Part shown: in pieces, positions 1 to 10,529 of the stretch
How positions within the stretch are numbered: the stretch's first letter is position 1
How the letters are laid out: each line of letters begins with the position of its first letter
Assembly: GCA_013791885.1 (NCBI GenBank)
Contig: VMSZ01000056.1
Location: 23,995 to 87,994 of the forward strand
Source of the DNA: Sulfurimonas sp.
Lineage (GTDB): Bacteria; Campylobacterota; Campylobacteria; Campylobacterales; Sulfurimonadaceae
Length of the DNA: 64,000 nt
Direction of reading: 5' to 3'
The notes under the pieces: model-generated
What the model was told of the DNA's origin: nothing
What the model saw: only the letters and a program-made list of their open reading frames with translations
Database searches by the model: none
Position numbers and translations under genes: made by a program

Positions 1-1
1 A

Positions 2-1192
2 CGCGACCACAGAAAACTTGGGAATGAATTGAAACTTTTTACATTTCGTGAAGAGGTTGGTGCAGGTTTTCCTATCTGGCTTCCGGCTGGTGGACGTTTA
101 CGTGCAAGATTAGAGTCTTTACTTTTTAAAGCACACCGTAAACGCGGATATGAGCCTGTTCGTGGGCCTGAAATGTTACGTTCAGACCTTTGGAAAACAT
201 CTGGTCACTACCAAAATTATGGTGAAAATATGTATTTCACGAACATTGATGAGATTGAGTTCGGTGTAAAACCAATGAACTGTGTCGGGCATATTAAAGT
301 ATACGAAGAGGATTTACACTCTTACAGAGATTTACCTCTAAAATACTTTGAGTATGGCGTTGTTCACCGTCATGAGATGACAGGAGCACTTCACGGACTT
401 TTCCGTGTTCGTGAATTTACTCAGGATGATGCGCATATTTTTTGTACAGCTGATCAAATTGAAGAGCAGATTATAGAAGTTGTGGATTTTGTTGACAAAA
501 TCATGTCGACTTTTGAATTTAACTACAAAATGATGATTTCTACAAAACCTGAAAAAGCAGTTGGTGATGATGCTGTTTGGGAAACATCAACGCAAGCACT
601 TAAAAACGCAATGGATAAAAATAACCTTGTGTATGAGATTGATGAAGGCGGCGGGGCATTTTATGGTCCTAAAATCGACATTAAAATCACAGATGCCATC
701 GGTCGTGAATGGCAGTGTGGAACAATCCAGCTCGACTTCAACCTTCCACAAAGATTTGAATTGGAATATAACGGCGAAGGCAATGAAAAGATCCAGCCGG
801 TTATGATTCACAGAGCGATTCTTGGTTCATTTGAGCGTTTTATAGGGATTTTAACTGAGCATTATGCCGGAGAATTCCCGATGTTTATTGCTCCTACTCA
901 AGTTGCAATTGTTCCTGTCGCAGAAAGCCATAAAGATTATGCTAAGGAATTATCAGATAAACTTATCGACATTGGTGCCGATAGTGAAATATTCGCTAAA
1001 AATGATTCTTTAAATAAAAGAGTTCGAACGGCAGAAAAAACGCGTGTTCCTATGATAGTTGTCATCGGCGATGAAGAAATACAGAATAAAACTGTAGCCA
1101 TCAGAGATAGAAGAACAAGAGAACAATACAATCTAAGCGAAAAGGATTTCTTGGCGCTTATACAAACTAAAATAAATGAGGTAAATTTTTGA
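2..1192 (+). CDS. thrS: Threonyl-tRNA synthetase, 3' part (gene starts before the window)
   Basis: Charges tRNA-Thr with threonine in the cytosol. The frame is open from the left edge (it reads [10 protein letters not shown] before the first internal TTG), so the N-terminal TGS and editing domains lie outside and about 396 residues are visible. The class II core is clear: motif 1 near [12 protein letters not shown], motif 2 around [14 protein letters not shown], motif 3 in [14 protein letters not shown]. Likely zinc ligands are the Cys of KPMNCVGH and the His residues of VVHRHE/VMIHRA. The C-terminal HGTP anticodon-binding domain starts near [12 protein letters not shown]. The stop overlaps the infC start (TTGA), indicating translational coupling. 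The TTG at base 29 is internal, not the true start. Confidence 0.96.
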   Translation, partial: RDHRKLGNELKLFTFREEVGAGFPIWLPAGGRLRARLESLLFKAHRKRGYEPVRGPEMLRSDLWKTSGHYQNYGENMYFTNIDEIEFGVKPMNCVGHIKVYEEDLHSYRDLPLKYFEYGVVHRHEMTGALHGLFRVREFTQDDAHIFCTADQIEEQIIEVVDFVDKIMSTFEFNYKMMISTKPEKAVGDDAVWETSTQALKNAMDKNNLVYEIDEGGGAFYGPKIDIKITDAIGREWQCGTIQLDFNLPQRFELEYNGEGNEKIQPVMIHRAILGSFERFIGILTEHYAGEFPMFIAPTQVAIVPVAESHKDYAKELSDKLIDIGADSEIFAKNDSLNKRVRTAEKTRVPMIVVIGDEEIQNKTVAIRDRRTREQYNLSEKDFLALIQTKINEVNF

Positions 1193-1707
1193 GTAAAAAC
1201 AAAGACCGTGTCATAATGAATGACGACATCCGTGTACCAGAGGTACGTTGTAATATTGATGGAGCTGAATCTTTAGGAGTGGTTTCTATTGATGTGGCTA
1301 TGGAAAAAGCAAATGAGTTGGGTTTAGATTTAGTTCTAATCGCTCCAGAAGCAAAACCGCCTGTCGCAAAGATTATGGATTACGGTAAGTTTAAATACCA
1401 AGAAGAGAAAAAACTCAAAGAGCAAAGAAAAAATCAGACAAAGATTGATGTAAAAGAGATTAAGCTGTCTGTGAAAATTGCTGAAAATGACATCAGTTAT
1501 AAAGTTAAACATGCAAGAGAGTTTTTGGCTGAAGGGAAGCACGTAAAATTCCGTGTATTTCTAAAAGGTCGTGAAATGGCTCACCCTCAAGCTGCTAAAG
1601 AAGTTCTTTTAAGAGTTTGGCCAATGATTGAAGATGTTGGTGTTATGGAAAAAGAACCATCATTTGAAGGCCGTTACTATAATATGTACGTAACTCCGCA
1701 GAAGTAA
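1189..1707 (+). CDS. infC: Translation initiation factor IF-3
   Basis: IF-3 binds the 30S subunit, proofreads start codons and keeps subunits apart. The 172 residues match family length. The N-domain contains [15 protein letters not shown] and [17 protein letters not shown], a lysine-rich helix linker follows near residues 68-85, and the C-domain carries [19 protein letters not shown] and [10 protein letters not shown]. The start is TTG overlapping the thrS stop; rare starts are usual for infC, where IF-3 limits its own synthesis. The usual downstream partners rpmI and rplT are absent here; the next gene is on the other strand. Confidence 0.97.
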   Translation: MSKNKDRVIMNDDIRVPEVRCNIDGAESLGVVSIDVAMEKANELGLDLVLIAPEAKPPVAKIMDYGKFKYQEEKKLKEQRKNQTKIDVKEIKLSVKIAENDISYKVKHAREFLAEGKHVKFRVFLKGREMAHPQAAKEVLLRVWPMIEDVGVMEKEPSFEGRYYNMYVTPQK

Positions 1708-1725
1708 TATAATTTCTTCATTAAA

Positions 1726-1755
1726 ATGACACCCACATTTAGTGGGCTTTGTCAT
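1726..1755. terminator. Bidirectional terminator between infC and the chemoreceptor gene
   Basis: ATGACA-CCCAC, loop ATTTA, GTGGG, a 3-base bulge and TGTCAT form an 11-bp stem. It is followed by CTATTTTATCT on the plus strand and by TTTTAATG on the minus strand, so it can serve both convergent genes. It abuts the chemoreceptor stop codon. Confidence 0.75.
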
Positions 1756-3192
1756 CTATTTTATCTCTCTACGACTCTTTTCTAACATATCATCCATCAT
1801 CTTATGTAGCTCTGTACTATTTTCTTCCATAACTTTAAAATTTTCTATAATCTCGTTTTTATGTTCTAAAACTTTATTATCTGGGTAGATATATGAAATG
1901 TTTTTGTTAACAAGGCGATGGATTTCTTGGTGCGGTTTATCAATTGCTTTGTACGATGCACAGTGACCGAATTTTTCTTTCGCCGAACCTGCATACCATT
2001 TACCTAAGCTACATGTCGTAGGTGAAGGAAATTCAATGCGTTTTTGTCTTCTAAATACTGAAGAGTAGGCATTTGATTTATAGATTGTATGATCAATTTT
2101 GGCTAAAACAACAAATATCATGTTCTCTAAAGCATAAGCATAGCTAGATGCAAGTTTTGCATCATGCCTAAAACCCTCGAGTGTGTTTGTAAATTTATCA
2201 ATTGTTTCGCTTGATTTTTCTGTAATTTTTATCATAGATAAGGAATCATCTTGAAGATCAGAGGCATCTTGTTGAAAAGTTTGAATTGAGATAGAAATTT
2301 CACCCGTCGCTTTTTGGGTTCTCTCTGCGAGTTTTCTCACTTCATCGGCAACTACAGCAAATCCACGACCATGCTCACCTGCACGGGCAGCTTCTATTGC
2401 TGCATTGAGAGCAAGCAGATTGGTTTGATCAGCGATATCTTTTATTAAATCTACTATAGAATTGATATCTGATGTTTTTTGGTTAAGCTCATCAATCTTC
2501 TGAGAAGAATGATGCACACCAACTATAAGTTGATGCAGGTTTTCGCTTACATTGTCTATGGCTTCGCTGCTTGCTAAAACTGATTCTTCTGTGCATTTAC
2601 TGATTTTTACAATTTGCTCTATACTTGATAGTGATCTTGTAAGATCATCTTGCAATAGAGTAAGCTCCCCGATTACACCTTGACCAATATGTGAGATAGC
2701 AGCATTTAGTTCCGAATTTTCAATTTGTGTTGTATCTGTTTGCATACTTGCTATGGCATTATTCGTAATACTGATATTTTCTAAAAATTGGCCGGAAAAT
2801 TCATCTTCATGGATTTTTGGGTAAGCAGCTTTGGTGCTTGCTTGCGTAATCGAGGAAGATACGGATGTTACAAAAGCATTTAACTGTAGCATTAACGAGT
2901 TAAAACTTTTTCGGAGATCTTCAAGTTCTCCGCCATCTTTATAATTTATATTATTGTTCTCAAGAATTCCCGATTCTGCTTTGACCATAGCATCGCTAAA
3001 CAATCTCATATTTGCTTGAATTCTTCTAATATTAATAAACATATACCACGCTAAGGCAAAGTTTGTGATATTCACAACTCTCATTACGTCGAATCCATAA
3101 TGATATATTTCTATAAATAACATGATGGTAAATATACATAGAGAAACAACATTTGCACGCTGTATTTTTGTTAAAGATGAGACATTTAGCAT
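1756..3192 (-). CDS. Methyl-accepting chemotaxis protein with C-terminal CZB zinc-binding domain
   Basis: Chemoreceptor that would control CheA and flagellar rotation. Two hydrophobic segments at about residues 14-32 and 38-55 form a hairpin with almost no periplasmic loop, so there is no external ligand domain. The signalling tip reads [24 protein letters not shown], with [14 protein letters not shown] after it. The last ~115 residues look like a CZB domain: His in KIDHTIYK, then CSLGKWYAG, then PHQEIH, the expected His/Cys/His/His zinc set. In the family, CZB receptors sense zinc or reactive chlorine species (for example Helicobacter TlpD, which is cytosolic). Monocistronic; stimulus unknown. 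Confidence 0.93.
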   Translation of the reverse strand: MLNVSSLTKIQRANVVSLCIFTIMLFIEIYHYGFDVMRVVNITNFALAWYMFINIRRIQANMRLFSDAMVKAESGILENNNINYKDGGELEDLRKSFNSLMLQLNAFVTSVSSSITQASTKAAYPKIHEDEFSGQFLENISITNNAIASMQTDTTQIENSELNAAISHIGQGVIGELTLLQDDLTRSLSSIEQIVKISKCTEESVLASSEAIDNVSENLHQLIVGVHHSSQKIDELNQKTSDINSIVDLIKDIADQTNLLALNAAIEAARAGEHGRGFAVVADEVRKLAERTQKATGEISISIQTFQQDASDLQDDSLSMIKITEKSSETIDKFTNTLEGFRHDAKLASSYAYALENMIFVVLAKIDHTIYKSNAYSSVFRRQKRIEFPSPTTCSLGKWYAGSAKEKFGHCASYKAIDKPHQEIHRLVNKNISYIYPDNKVLEHKNEIIENFKVMEENSTELHKMMDDMLEKSRREIK

Positions 3193-3226
3193 TTTAGTCC
3201 TCGGGTGTGTAAAATTAATTTTATAA

Positions 3227-3232
3227 AGTATA
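3227..3232 (-). promoter_or_regulatory. Putative -10 box for the chemoreceptor gene
   Basis: On the minus strand TATACT lies about 35 bases before the ATG, followed by GAGGA as ribosome-binding site. No clear -35 box is visible, which is common for sigma-70 promoters in this phylum. Confidence 0.45.
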
Positions 3233-3290
3233 ACATTTAATTATTATAAAAATTGTGATTATATAGCTAATAGGAGGCTAAAAGAGTTAG

Positions 3291-3319
3291 TAAACGCCAA
3301 TAATTTATATCGGCGTTTA
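3291..3319 (-). terminator. Hairpin after the MFS transporter gene
   Basis: TAAACGCC and GGCGTTTA form a perfect 8-bp stem with a 13-base AT-rich loop, seven bases beyond the transporter stop codon. Downstream on the minus strand only short T runs follow, so it is a modest terminator candidate. Confidence 0.5.
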
Positions 3320-3325
3320 TGACGG

Positions 3326-4651
3326 TTACTTAGAAATTTTTGATGCGAGTTCTTCTTCGTTTATATCTTTTGACGAATATTTAATTACAACTAAGTTTTC
3401 AGTTTCATTGATATACCATTCAGCAATATGTTCACTCTCTAATGCATTCAATTTATCAAAGTCCACATTTTCATGAGAAATATACATATGAGAATACTTT
3501 GTAGGATTCTGAAGCTTTAAAGTTGTCCAGGCTAACCAGGCAATAATAATAACAGAGATAGCAAGAGCCAACTCTCCTCTGTTACTTATTTCCAAGTAGA
3601 GCCCGGCAAGTGTTCCCCCAAGAAATGTAGCAAAATATGCAGAAGAGTTTGAAATTCCAAGTGCGGCACCTTTTTGGTGTACTTTTGCAAATTTACTTAT
3701 CATAGACTGAACCAGTGGTTCCATCATATTAAACGCAACAAAGAAAAGCACAACGCCAACTACAAAGATAACGCTCGATGTTGTAAAGCCCATAATTAAA
3801 AATGAGATTAAAAAGAGAATAATTGAGAGTATAAATATCTGTTTAGGAATATTTTTCTTTTCTCCAAATACTGCCGCTGGGCCCATAGCAACAAGCCCTG
3901 CAATCATTGCTGGAACGTAAGCCATCCAGAGTTCAGATTTTTCCCAAGAAAAACCATATTCCGGTTTTGTTAAAATGATTGGAATAAGTACAAACGCAAC
4001 AGTCATAAGACCTTTTTGCAGGGTATTGATTATAATCATATTTAAAAGATTATTGTCTTTTAAAATATCTAAAGTTTTTGCATCTTCGTGATAGATGTGT
4101 TTTATTTTTGGAGGCGTTGGAACTTTAGTAAAAAGAACTATAATAGCGATAACGGCTAAAACAGCTGTTATTAAAAAGATAGTGCTCATTCCAAATTGTG
4201 AAGCTAAAACAGGACCAAGTCCCATAGCAAGTGCAAAACTTAGAGCGATAAAACCACCCATGATAGCCATTGCTTTACCGCGAGTTTCTTCTTCAACCAA
4301 GTCAGCTATCATTGCTGTAACAACAGAGCCTATAGCCCCGGCACCTTGTAGGAAACGGCCAATCATAAGGGTGTAAATATCAGTAGAGTAGGCACACATA
4401 ATAGAGCCGACAAGAAACACAAGAAGACCAAATAAAATAGTCGGTTTTCGTCCTATTTTGTCACTCATAGTTCCAAAGGGAACTTGAAAAATTGCTTGCG
4501 TTAGTGCGTAACCACCAACAATGACACCAACGAGAAAAGGAGTTGCTCCATCGAGTTCAAGTGCATAAACAGAGAGAACAGGAAGAACCAAAAACAATCC
4601 TAAAAAGCGTAAGAATAGAATTGAAGAAAGGGGGAAAACTTTTTTGAACAT
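3326..4651 (-). CDS. MFS transporter, YajR-like, with C-terminal ferredoxin-like domain
   Basis: Inner-membrane major facilitator protein of 441 residues with about twelve hydrophobic segments. The MFS motif A appears between TM2 and TM3 as GTMSDKIGRKP, and DLVEEETRGKAMAIMGG lies in the region between TM4 and TM5. After the last membrane segment (about residue 375) comes a cytosolic tail of ~65 residues (EHIAEWYINETENLVVIKYS) whose alternating strand/helix pattern resembles the YAM domain of Escherichia coli YajR. Substrate unknown; YajR itself is uncharacterised physiologically. It is divergent from rdgB. The 113-bp gap holds TATAAT-like boxes on the minus strand. Confidence 0.88.
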   Translation of the reverse strand: MFKKVFPLSSILFLRFLGLFLVLPVLSVYALELDGATPFLVGVIVGGYALTQAIFQVPFGTMSDKIGRKPTILFGLLVFLVGSIMCAYSTDIYTLMIGRFLQGAGAIGSVVTAMIADLVEEETRGKAMAIMGGFIALSFALAMGLGPVLASQFGMSTIFLITAVLAVIAIIVLFTKVPTPPKIKHIYHEDAKTLDILKDNNLLNMIIINTLQKGLMTVAFVLIPIILTKPEYGFSWEKSELWMAYVPAMIAGLVAMGPAAVFGEKKNIPKQIFILSIILFLISFLIMGFTTSSVIFVVGVVLFFVAFNMMEPLVQSMISKFAKVHQKGAALGISNSSAYFATFLGGTLAGLYLEISNRGELALAISVIIIAWLAWTTLKLQNPTKYSHMYISHENVDFDKLNALESEHIAEWYINETENLVVIKYSSKDINEEELASKISK

Positions 4652-4765
4652 AGGTAGCCTTATTGATTTTAGTATATAATCCTGAAATTATAATCAAAAA
4701 AGCATTCATAAAACTTCAGTAGAGATATGAAAAAATTGGTAAAGATAAGTATAAGGAAATAGACT

Positions 4766-5353
4766 TTGAAATTAGTTTTAGCAACGTCCAATAAGGGCAA
4801 AGTAAAAGAGATACAGGCTCTGTGTAAGGATTTTGAAGTTGTTCCCTACTCCGAACTTATAGAAGAATTTGAAATAGTGGAAGATGCTGATACATTTAAA
4901 GAGAACGCGCTCATTAAAGCAAGAGCAGTTTTTGCAGCACTTCAAGATAAAGATGTTGTGGTTATGGCTGATGACAGCGGCATCAGTGTGGATATTCTTG
5001 ATGGTGCGCCCGGAATCTACAGTGCAAGATACGCAGGGGTGGGTTCAGGAGATAAAGACAATCTTTACAAACTCATAGAAGCTATAAAAGACAAAGGTGC
5101 TTCCTCATCACCTGCACATTACACGGCGGCTATTGCTATAGTAACAAAAGATGCCGAGTACAGCGTTCATGGCTGGATGTATGGCACTGCGTTTAGTGAG
5201 GCAAGAGGAGAGGGCGGTTTTGGATATGACCCTATGTTTATCCCTGAGGGGTATGAAAAAACTTTAGGTGAACTTGATGATGAAATAAAGAAAAAACTCT
5301 CTCACCGTGCCAAAGCACTTTCTTTAGCAAAAATAATTTTACACACACTCTAA
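4766..5353 (+). CDS. rdgB: dITP/XTP pyrophosphatase (RdgB/HAM1 family)
   Basis: Hydrolyses non-canonical purine nucleoside triphosphates (dITP, XTP, ITP) to monophosphates and so keeps them out of DNA. The 195 residues match the family, beginning with the signature [12 protein letters not shown] and including [24 protein letters not shown] and [15 protein letters not shown]. The start is TTG, preceded by AAGGAA at about 4753-4758. It ends eight bases from the convergent uppP gene. Confidence 0.95.
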   Translation: MKLVLATSNKGKVKEIQALCKDFEVVPYSELIEEFEIVEDADTFKENALIKARAVFAALQDKDVVVMADDSGISVDILDGAPGIYSARYAGVGSGDKDNLYKLIEAIKDKGASSSPAHYTAAIAIVTKDAEYSVHGWMYGTAFSEARGEGGFGYDPMFIPEGYEKTLGELDDEIKKKLSHRAKALSLAKIILHTL

Positions 5354-5361
5354 GTGCGTGT

Positions 5362-6132
5362 TTAAGAGAACATAATGAGTAGAATCGCTCCAAAAAGTAT
5401 CCTGTAAATACCAAACGCAACGAAGGTGAATTTTTCTAAAAACTTCATAAAGAGTTTGATGGTGAGATACGCAACTATAAATGAAACAACAAAGCCAATT
5501 CCAAGAGTAATAAGATTTGCATCACTAAACTCCTTGTAATGTTTGAGTAAATCATATGCTGATACAGCGCTCATAACAGGGATGGCAAGTAAAAAGCTAA
5601 ATTCGGCACTTGCTTTTCTGCTAAGACCGACAAGCAAAGCTCCTATAATGGTTGAACCGGCACGGCTTGTTCCGGGAATGAGAGCTAAAACTTGCGCAAG
5701 GCCTATAAATATAGATTGCTTCATGGTGACTTGCTCAACGTCATCCTGAAGTTTTGACTCATCTTTTAAGAAAAATTTCTCGACTATTAAAAAGACGATA
5801 CCGCCTAGAATGAACATAATAGCGACAATCTCTATGCTGAAAAGTTCTTTTATCTGTGAGGAAAAAAGATAGCCGACTGCTCCAAGAGGCAAAAACGCAA
5901 CAAAGACTTTTGTCCATAAATCTATTTTTTGAAATGTGAATTTATCTTTGTAATTCATTACAACTGCAAGAATCGCGGCAAACTGTATGATGACTTCATA
6001 CGCTTTAGTAGCCGCATTTTGATTAAGCCCTAAAAAATGGCTCGCTACAATGAGATGGCCGGTAGAAGAGATGGGTAGAAACTCAGTAAAACCTTCAATA
6101 ATACCTAAAATAATTGAATCAAAAATAGTCAT
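5362..6132 (-). CDS. uppP: Undecaprenyl-diphosphatase UppP (BacA)
   Basis: Inner-membrane enzyme that converts undecaprenyl pyrophosphate to the monophosphate, recycling the lipid carrier for peptidoglycan and other envelope polymers. The 256 residues contain both conserved membrane motifs: [20 protein letters not shown] near residue 10-29 and [19 protein letters not shown] near residue 152-170. Several further hydrophobic segments follow. The gene stands alone, convergent with rdgB. Confidence 0.96.
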   Translation of the reverse strand: MTIFDSIILGIIEGFTEFLPISSTGHLIVASHFLGLNQNAATKAYEVIIQFAAILAVVMNYKDKFTFQKIDLWTKVFVAFLPLGAVGYLFSSQIKELFSIEIVAIMFILGGIVFLIVEKFFLKDESKLQDDVEQVTMKQSIFIGLAQVLALIPGTSRAGSTIIGALLVGLSRKASAEFSFLLAIPVMSAVSAYDLLKHYKEFSDANLITLGIGFVVSFIVAYLTIKLFMKFLEKFTFVAFGIYRILFGAILLIMFS

Positions 6133-6267
6133 TACTATCCTTTATTTAAAAAAAATGAATAGTAGCACAGCATGGCTTTGAATATCTTCTCCAAAGCCTA
6201 TTTAAACTTTTTTAGATATAATACGAGGTTTTTTAATTACGATATTACCTTATATAGGAATTTTTAT

Positions 6268-7383
6268 ATGTTACTTTTTACTCCTGGTCCTACTCCAGTA
6301 CCCCAAAATGTTCGTAACGCGATGAGTGATGAGACAATGCATCACCGTACTCCAGAATTTGAAGCTATTTTTGAAAAAACAAGAAAACATCTTTTTTCTC
6401 TTTTTGGAAGCGATGAAGTAATTATGCTCTCTTCAAGCGGAACGGGTGCCATGGAAGCGGCTGTAACAAATCTATGCCATAACACTTTACTGAATGTAAA
6501 CTCAGGGAAGTTTGGTGAACGATTTGGAAAAATTGCACTTGCAAGCGGTTTGAAAAATGTAGAGATAAAGAATGAGTGGGACACTCCTGTAAGTGTAGAA
6601 GCAATTGTAGAAGCAATTAAAAATAATGCAGATATTGATGCAATAGCAGTACAGATTAGTGAATCTGCAGGCGGTCTTCGTCATCCGGTTGAAGCAATTG
6701 CAAAAGCAGTCAAAGAGATTAACCCGAATATTATGATTATTGCTGATGGCATTACTGCTGTTGGTGTTGAACCTATAGAAATAACTAATATAGATTGTCT
6801 TATTGCTGGAAGCCAAAAAGCTTTAATGCTTCCTCCAGGGCTTGCTATTTTAGGCCTTAGCAATAACGCAATTGAGAAAATTGGCAAAGGAAAAGGCTAC
6901 TACTTTAACCTTGCAACCGAGATAAAAAACCAAAGACAAAACACAACGGCTTGGACTGCTGCTACGACTTTAATTATTGGTTTACTAGAAGTTTTGGAAA
7001 CAATTGAAAAAGATGGCGGAATGTCTAAACTATATGAAAAAACCGCTACAAGAGCAGAGGCAATAAATGCAGCCCTTCAAGCACTTGGACTTCACATTTA
7101 TCCAAAAACTCCGGCAAAATCTATGACGACAGTTGATGACGCGGATGCTTCAAAAATAAGAAAAGTACTTGAGCAAAAATTCAGTGTAAATGTTGCAGGC
7201 GGTCAAGACCATTTAAAAGGAAAAATTTTCCGTATTAACCAAATGGGACTTATTCCGGATTATGAAGCTGCTTGGGTTGTAAACGCAGTAGAATTAACGC
7301 TTGATATGCTAGGCCGCCGCAAGTATGATGGAACAGCAAATAAAATTTTTAACGAAATTACTTTTCAAAATAGAGCATTGTAA
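6268..7383 (+). CDS. Class V aminotransferase (alanine/serine-glyoxylate type)
   Basis: PLP-dependent aminotransferase, 371 residues. The chosen ATG (protein LLFTPGPTPVPQNVRNAMS) starts at the family motif TPGPT and has ATAGGAA upstream. An open extension of 32 codons before it reads like non-coding AT-rich sequence. The SSSGTGAMEAAVTNL loop binds PLP phosphate, and the Schiff-base lysine is in IAGSQKALMLPPGLA. The family includes serine-glyoxylate, alanine-glyoxylate and some phosphoserine aminotransferases; the exact substrate cannot be read from sequence. Its stop overlaps the hisZ start (TAATG), so the two are probably co-translated, hinting at an amino acid biosynthetic role. Confidence 0.85.
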   Translation: MLLFTPGPTPVPQNVRNAMSDETMHHRTPEFEAIFEKTRKHLFSLFGSDEVIMLSSSGTGAMEAAVTNLCHNTLLNVNSGKFGERFGKIALASGLKNVEIKNEWDTPVSVEAIVEAIKNNADIDAIAVQISESAGGLRHPVEAIAKAVKEINPNIMIIADGITAVGVEPIEITNIDCLIAGSQKALMLPPGLAILGLSNNAIEKIGKGKGYYFNLATEIKNQRQNTTAWTAATTLIIGLLEVLETIEKDGGMSKLYEKTATRAEAINAALQALGLHIYPKTPAKSMTTVDDADASKIRKVLEQKFSVNVAGGQDHLKGKIFRINQMGLIPDYEAAWVVNAVELTLDMLGRRKYDGTANKIFNEITFQNRAL

Positions 7384-8231
7384 TGATTTTGGAGCATGAA
7401 ATTCCAAACGGGACAAAACTCTATTTTGGTGAGAATGCTAAAGTAAAAAGAAAGATAGAAAATATTGCAAGTGAAGTATTGTATGCAAATGGTTTTGAAG
7501 AGATAGTAACACCTGTTTTTTCGTACCATCAGCATTTGAGTGTGGCGGATGATAAAGAGCTTATCAGAGTAAACGATGCAAAAAACAATTCTCTTTCTCT
7601 ACGCGCGGACTCGACGATTGATGTTGTAAGAATTATTGACAAAAGATTGGGGCGTAACACTGAACATAAAAAGTGGTTTTACATTCAACCGGTATTTCGT
7701 TACCCGACAGAAGAACAGTATCAGGTCGGAGTTGAATATATGGGGCAAAAGAAGCTCTCGTCTGTTTTAAGTCTTGCAATGAATATATTTGGAAAGCTTG
7801 AGTTGCAGCCTCTTGTTCAAATTTCAAACATCAAAATACCAAAACTTTTAGTGAAGATGTTTGATGAGCTGAGTTTAGAAGATTTTCGTCATATTAACAT
7901 AGATAAATTTTTGAGTTTAAATGTAGAGTGGCTAACAAAGTTAGTTTATTTACAGTACATTCACCAAATAGATGAAGTCATAGCATTAGCACCGGAAAAA
8001 ATAAAAGTAGAGCTGAAAAAAATGCAGGATTTATGTTCTGAAATGTCTTGCGAGAAAAGCGTTTTAGCACCTTTGTATTATGCAGAAATGCTTTATTATG
8101 ATGAGTTATTTTTTAGAGTGATAGATAAAAATGAAGTTTATGCCAAAGGCGGAAGATATAAGAGTGATGAACTCACTTCCGTTGGATTTGCAATATATAC
8201 AGACGCACTATGCGACACATTAAGTAAGTAG
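7383..8231 (+). CDS. hisZ: ATP phosphoribosyltransferase regulatory subunit (HisZ-like)
   Basis: Paralogue of the histidyl-tRNA synthetase catalytic domain that lacks synthetase activity and activates the short form of HisG in the first step of histidine synthesis. The HisRS-like motif 1 region ([18 protein letters not shown]), motif 2 region ([21 protein letters not shown]) and the C-terminal YAKGGRYK are visible. At 282 residues it is shorter than many HisZ (about 300-390) and has no anticodon-binding domain. It sits directly before purA, a hisZ-purA order seen in many proteobacteria. hisG is not in the window. Confidence 0.85.
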   Translation: MILEHEIPNGTKLYFGENAKVKRKIENIASEVLYANGFEEIVTPVFSYHQHLSVADDKELIRVNDAKNNSLSLRADSTIDVVRIIDKRLGRNTEHKKWFYIQPVFRYPTEEQYQVGVEYMGQKKLSSVLSLAMNIFGKLELQPLVQISNIKIPKLLVKMFDELSLEDFRHINIDKFLSLNVEWLTKLVYLQYIHQIDEVIALAPEKIKVELKKMQDLCSEMSCEKSVLAPLYYAEMLYYDELFFRVIDKNEVYAKGGRYKSDELTSVGFAIYTDALCDTLSK

Positions 8232-8247
8232 AAAAGGGAATAATATA

Positions 8248-9498
8248 ATGAAAGCAGATTTAATCGTAGGAATACAGTGGGGAGACGAAGGAAAAGGTAA
8301 AATAGTTGACAGACTTGCAAAAGAGTATGACATGGTTTGCAGAAGCCAAGGCGGTCATAATGCGGGGCACACTATCTGGGTTGATGGCGTAAAGTATGCG
8401 CTTCACCTTATCCCTTCTGGCGTTTTAAATCCAAAAGCTATTAATGTAGTCGGTAACGGCGTTGTTTTATCTCCAGAGTCAATCATTAAAGAAATGGTTC
8501 AATTTGAAGGCTTGGAAGGGCGTCTTTTTATCTCTGATAAAGCGCACTTAAATCTTTCATATCACTCTTTAATTGACCAGGCGCGTGAAAAACTCAAAGG
8601 CGATAAAGCTATCGGTACAACAGGAAAAGGTATTGGGCCTGCATATTCAGATAAGATTAATCGTGTTGGAATGAGAGTCGGCGAATTGTTAAACCCTGAA
8701 AAACTTTGTGCGTCTATTCTAGAATATTTTAAACAAAATAGAGAAATTTTTGATATTCTTGACATTAAAACTCCAAACGCAGCAGAACTTTTAAGTGAAC
8801 TTGAAGGCTTTAAAGAAAAACTTGCTCCATTCATTACGGATACAACGCAGATGGTTTGGCGAGCTCTTGACAGTGAAAATAAAAGAGTTTTACTTGAAGG
8901 CGCACAGGGAACAATGCTTGACATTGATCATGGGACATATCCGTATGTTACTTCAAGCTCGACTGTAAGTGCCGGTGCTTGTACAGGTTTAGGCATTAAT
9001 CCTAAAGACATTGGTAAAGTGACAGGAATTGTGAAAGCTTATTGTACTCGCGTTGGAAATGGACCATTTCCAAGTGAAGATTTAGGTGAAGACGGTGCAA
9101 GACTTGGTAAACAAGGGCATGAGTTTGGAACTACAACGGGACGTGCAAGAAGATGTGGCTGGTTTGATGCCATTGCTACAAAATATGCAAGCCGTTTGAA
9201 TGGCTGTGATGAACTAGCACTTATGAAACTTGATGTTCTAGATGGATTTAAAGAAGTTAAAGTTTGTATAGCGTATGAGCTTAACGGTGTAGAGATAGAC
9301 TATCTTCCTGCAAATCTTGAAGATGTAACACCAATTTACAAATCTTTCAAAGGCTGGGATAAATCTGTAGGTGCCAGAACTTTAGAAGAGTTGCCTCAAG
9401 AAGCAAGAGATTACATCAAGGCTATTGAAGAGATTACGAAAACAAAAGTTGGTATAATCTCAACATCACCCGAAAGAGAAGACACAATTATTCTTTAG
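8248..9498 (+). CDS. purA: Adenylosuccinate synthetase
   Basis: Joins IMP and aspartate using GTP to form adenylosuccinate, the first committed step to AMP. The 416 residues hold the P-loop [14 protein letters not shown], the IMP-binding [13 protein letters not shown], and the signature [26 protein letters not shown] precedes the ATG. It follows hisZ by 16 bases and is followed by two flagellar genes, the same neighbourhood known in Campylobacter and Helicobacter. Confidence 0.98.
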   Translation: MKADLIVGIQWGDEGKGKIVDRLAKEYDMVCRSQGGHNAGHTIWVDGVKYALHLIPSGVLNPKAINVVGNGVVLSPESIIKEMVQFEGLEGRLFISDKAHLNLSYHSLIDQAREKLKGDKAIGTTGKGIGPAYSDKINRVGMRVGELLNPEKLCASILEYFKQNREIFDILDIKTPNAAELLSELEGFKEKLAPFITDTTQMVWRALDSENKRVLLEGAQGTMLDIDHGTYPYVTSSSTVSAGACTGLGINPKDIGKVTGIVKAYCTRVGNGPFPSEDLGEDGARLGKQGHEFGTTTGRARRCGWFDAIATKYASRLNGCDELALMKLDVLDGFKEVKVCIAYELNGVEIDYLPANLEDVTPIYKSFKGWDKSVGARTLEELPQEARDYIKAIEEITKTKVGIISTSPEREDTIIL

Positions 9499-9526
9499 TC
9501 TATCTCCTCTTTTATAAGGATAGAAA

Positions 9527-9958
9527 ATGAACACTCGCTTTAGTTCTCTTGTTACTCTCAAAAAGAATAAAATGGAGCAGAGTGAGCGTTTAGTTCAGCG
9601 AGCAAACGCAGACTTGAACACAGCCTCTTCACAACTTCAAGCCTCTTATAACTCTTTAGCTGAAGTAGAATCGCCACAACGTGGCAGTATCTCAAAATTT
9701 TTAGCTTCCCGTACTCTTCTTTCAACAGCACGTAGTGCAATAGAGCATAATAAAGAGTGGGTAGGATTTGCAAAAAAACAAGTACACTTAGCAAGAGAAA
9801 ATCTAAAATCTGATATGATTGAGCATGAAAAATTTAAATATTTAGAGCTTGAAGAGATTAAAAAAATCCTTTTAAAACAAAAACGCCAAGAGGCAAAAGA
9901 CTTAGATGAAGTTGCGTTAATGACGTACTCAAAACCAGAATCAAATATCAAGGGATGA
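9527..9958 (+). CDS. fliJ: FliJ-like flagellar export coiled-coil protein
   Basis: The 143 residues are almost entirely charged helix. The N-terminus RFSSLVTLKKNKMEQSERLVQRA fits the FliJ pattern (RFxxLLxLKK...AE), and a long coiled coil runs to about residue 125. FliJ is the stalk that links the FliI ATPase to the FlhA export gate. The position after purA equals that of the divergent FliJ homologue HP0256/Cj1497c as I recall it. Recognition is from pattern and context, since FliJ diverges quickly. Confidence 0.75.
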   Translation: MNTRFSSLVTLKKNKMEQSERLVQRANADLNTASSQLQASYNSLAEVESPQRGSISKFLASRTLLSTARSAIEHNKEWVGFAKKQVHLARENLKSDMIEHEKFKYLELEEIKKILLKQKRQEAKDLDEVALMTYSKPESNIKG

Positions 9959-9959
9959 G

Positions 9960-10469
9960 ATGAAATATTTACTACTTTTCAGTCTGCTTTTTTCACAACT
10001 TTTTTCATTGCAGACAAGTGAAAAACTGTTTGAATGTACACAAATATTTAAAGAAAGAAAAAGTGAACTTCTTGTTGAACTCGAACGAATAGATGAACAG
10101 AAACAGGCGCTGAGTGCTTTAAAAATAGCAACAGAAGAGTTATTGAAAAAAAAAGAGGCGAACCTTACTTTAAAAGAGGAAGAGGTAAACGCAAAACTTG
10201 AGCAGATAACGCAAAAAGAGCAAGAGACAAAAGCAATGCTTGAGAAAAATGAAAAGATTTTAAAAGAGATAACAGATATAAAAATGAATAATGTTGCCGA
10301 AACATATGCAAAAATGAAAGCAGGCGCTGCTGCTCAGATACTTGAAAAAATGGACAATAATGAATCTGCTGCCATCTTGCAATCCTTAAAACCAAAAACT
10401 GTAGGACAGATTTTGACAAAAATGAATCCAGATAAAGCCTCTGAATTGACGGGACTCTTGAGCAAATAA
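9960..10469 (+). CDS. Periplasmic MgtE-N-domain motility protein (MotE-like)
   Basis: 169 residues: signal peptide at 1-18 (LLLFSLLFSQLFS), a long charged coiled coil at about 25-105, and a compact helical C-terminus (YAKMKAGAAAQILEKMDNNESAAILQSLKPKTVGQILTKM, quoted in part) matching the MgtE intracellular-N fold. That arrangement is typical of MotE-type chaperones of the flagellar stator. The Campylobacter counterpart next to fliJ has been linked to motility. It follows fliJ by one base, so the pair is surely co-translated. The export location is inferred from the signal peptide. Confidence 0.72.
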   Translation: MKYLLLFSLLFSQLFSLQTSEKLFECTQIFKERKSELLVELERIDEQKQALSALKIATEELLKKKEANLTLKEEEVNAKLEQITQKEQETKAMLEKNEKILKEITDIKMNNVAETYAKMKAGAAAQILEKMDNNESAAILQSLKPKTVGQILTKMNPDKASELTGLLSK

Positions 10470-10529
10470 TCAAACTTTTACCTTATATAGTGTAAAATAC
10501 ACAAACAATTTAACAACTAGGCTCATATA

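Noticed and set aside
4095-4376. Plus-strand ORF of 93 codons inside the MFS transporter gene
   Set aside because: Shadow of the real minus-strand gene; its composition mirrors the membrane segments.
6172-6267. N-terminal extension of the class V aminotransferase
   Set aside because: It is AT-rich and unrelated to the family, whereas ATAGGAA and TPGPT mark the ATG at 6268.
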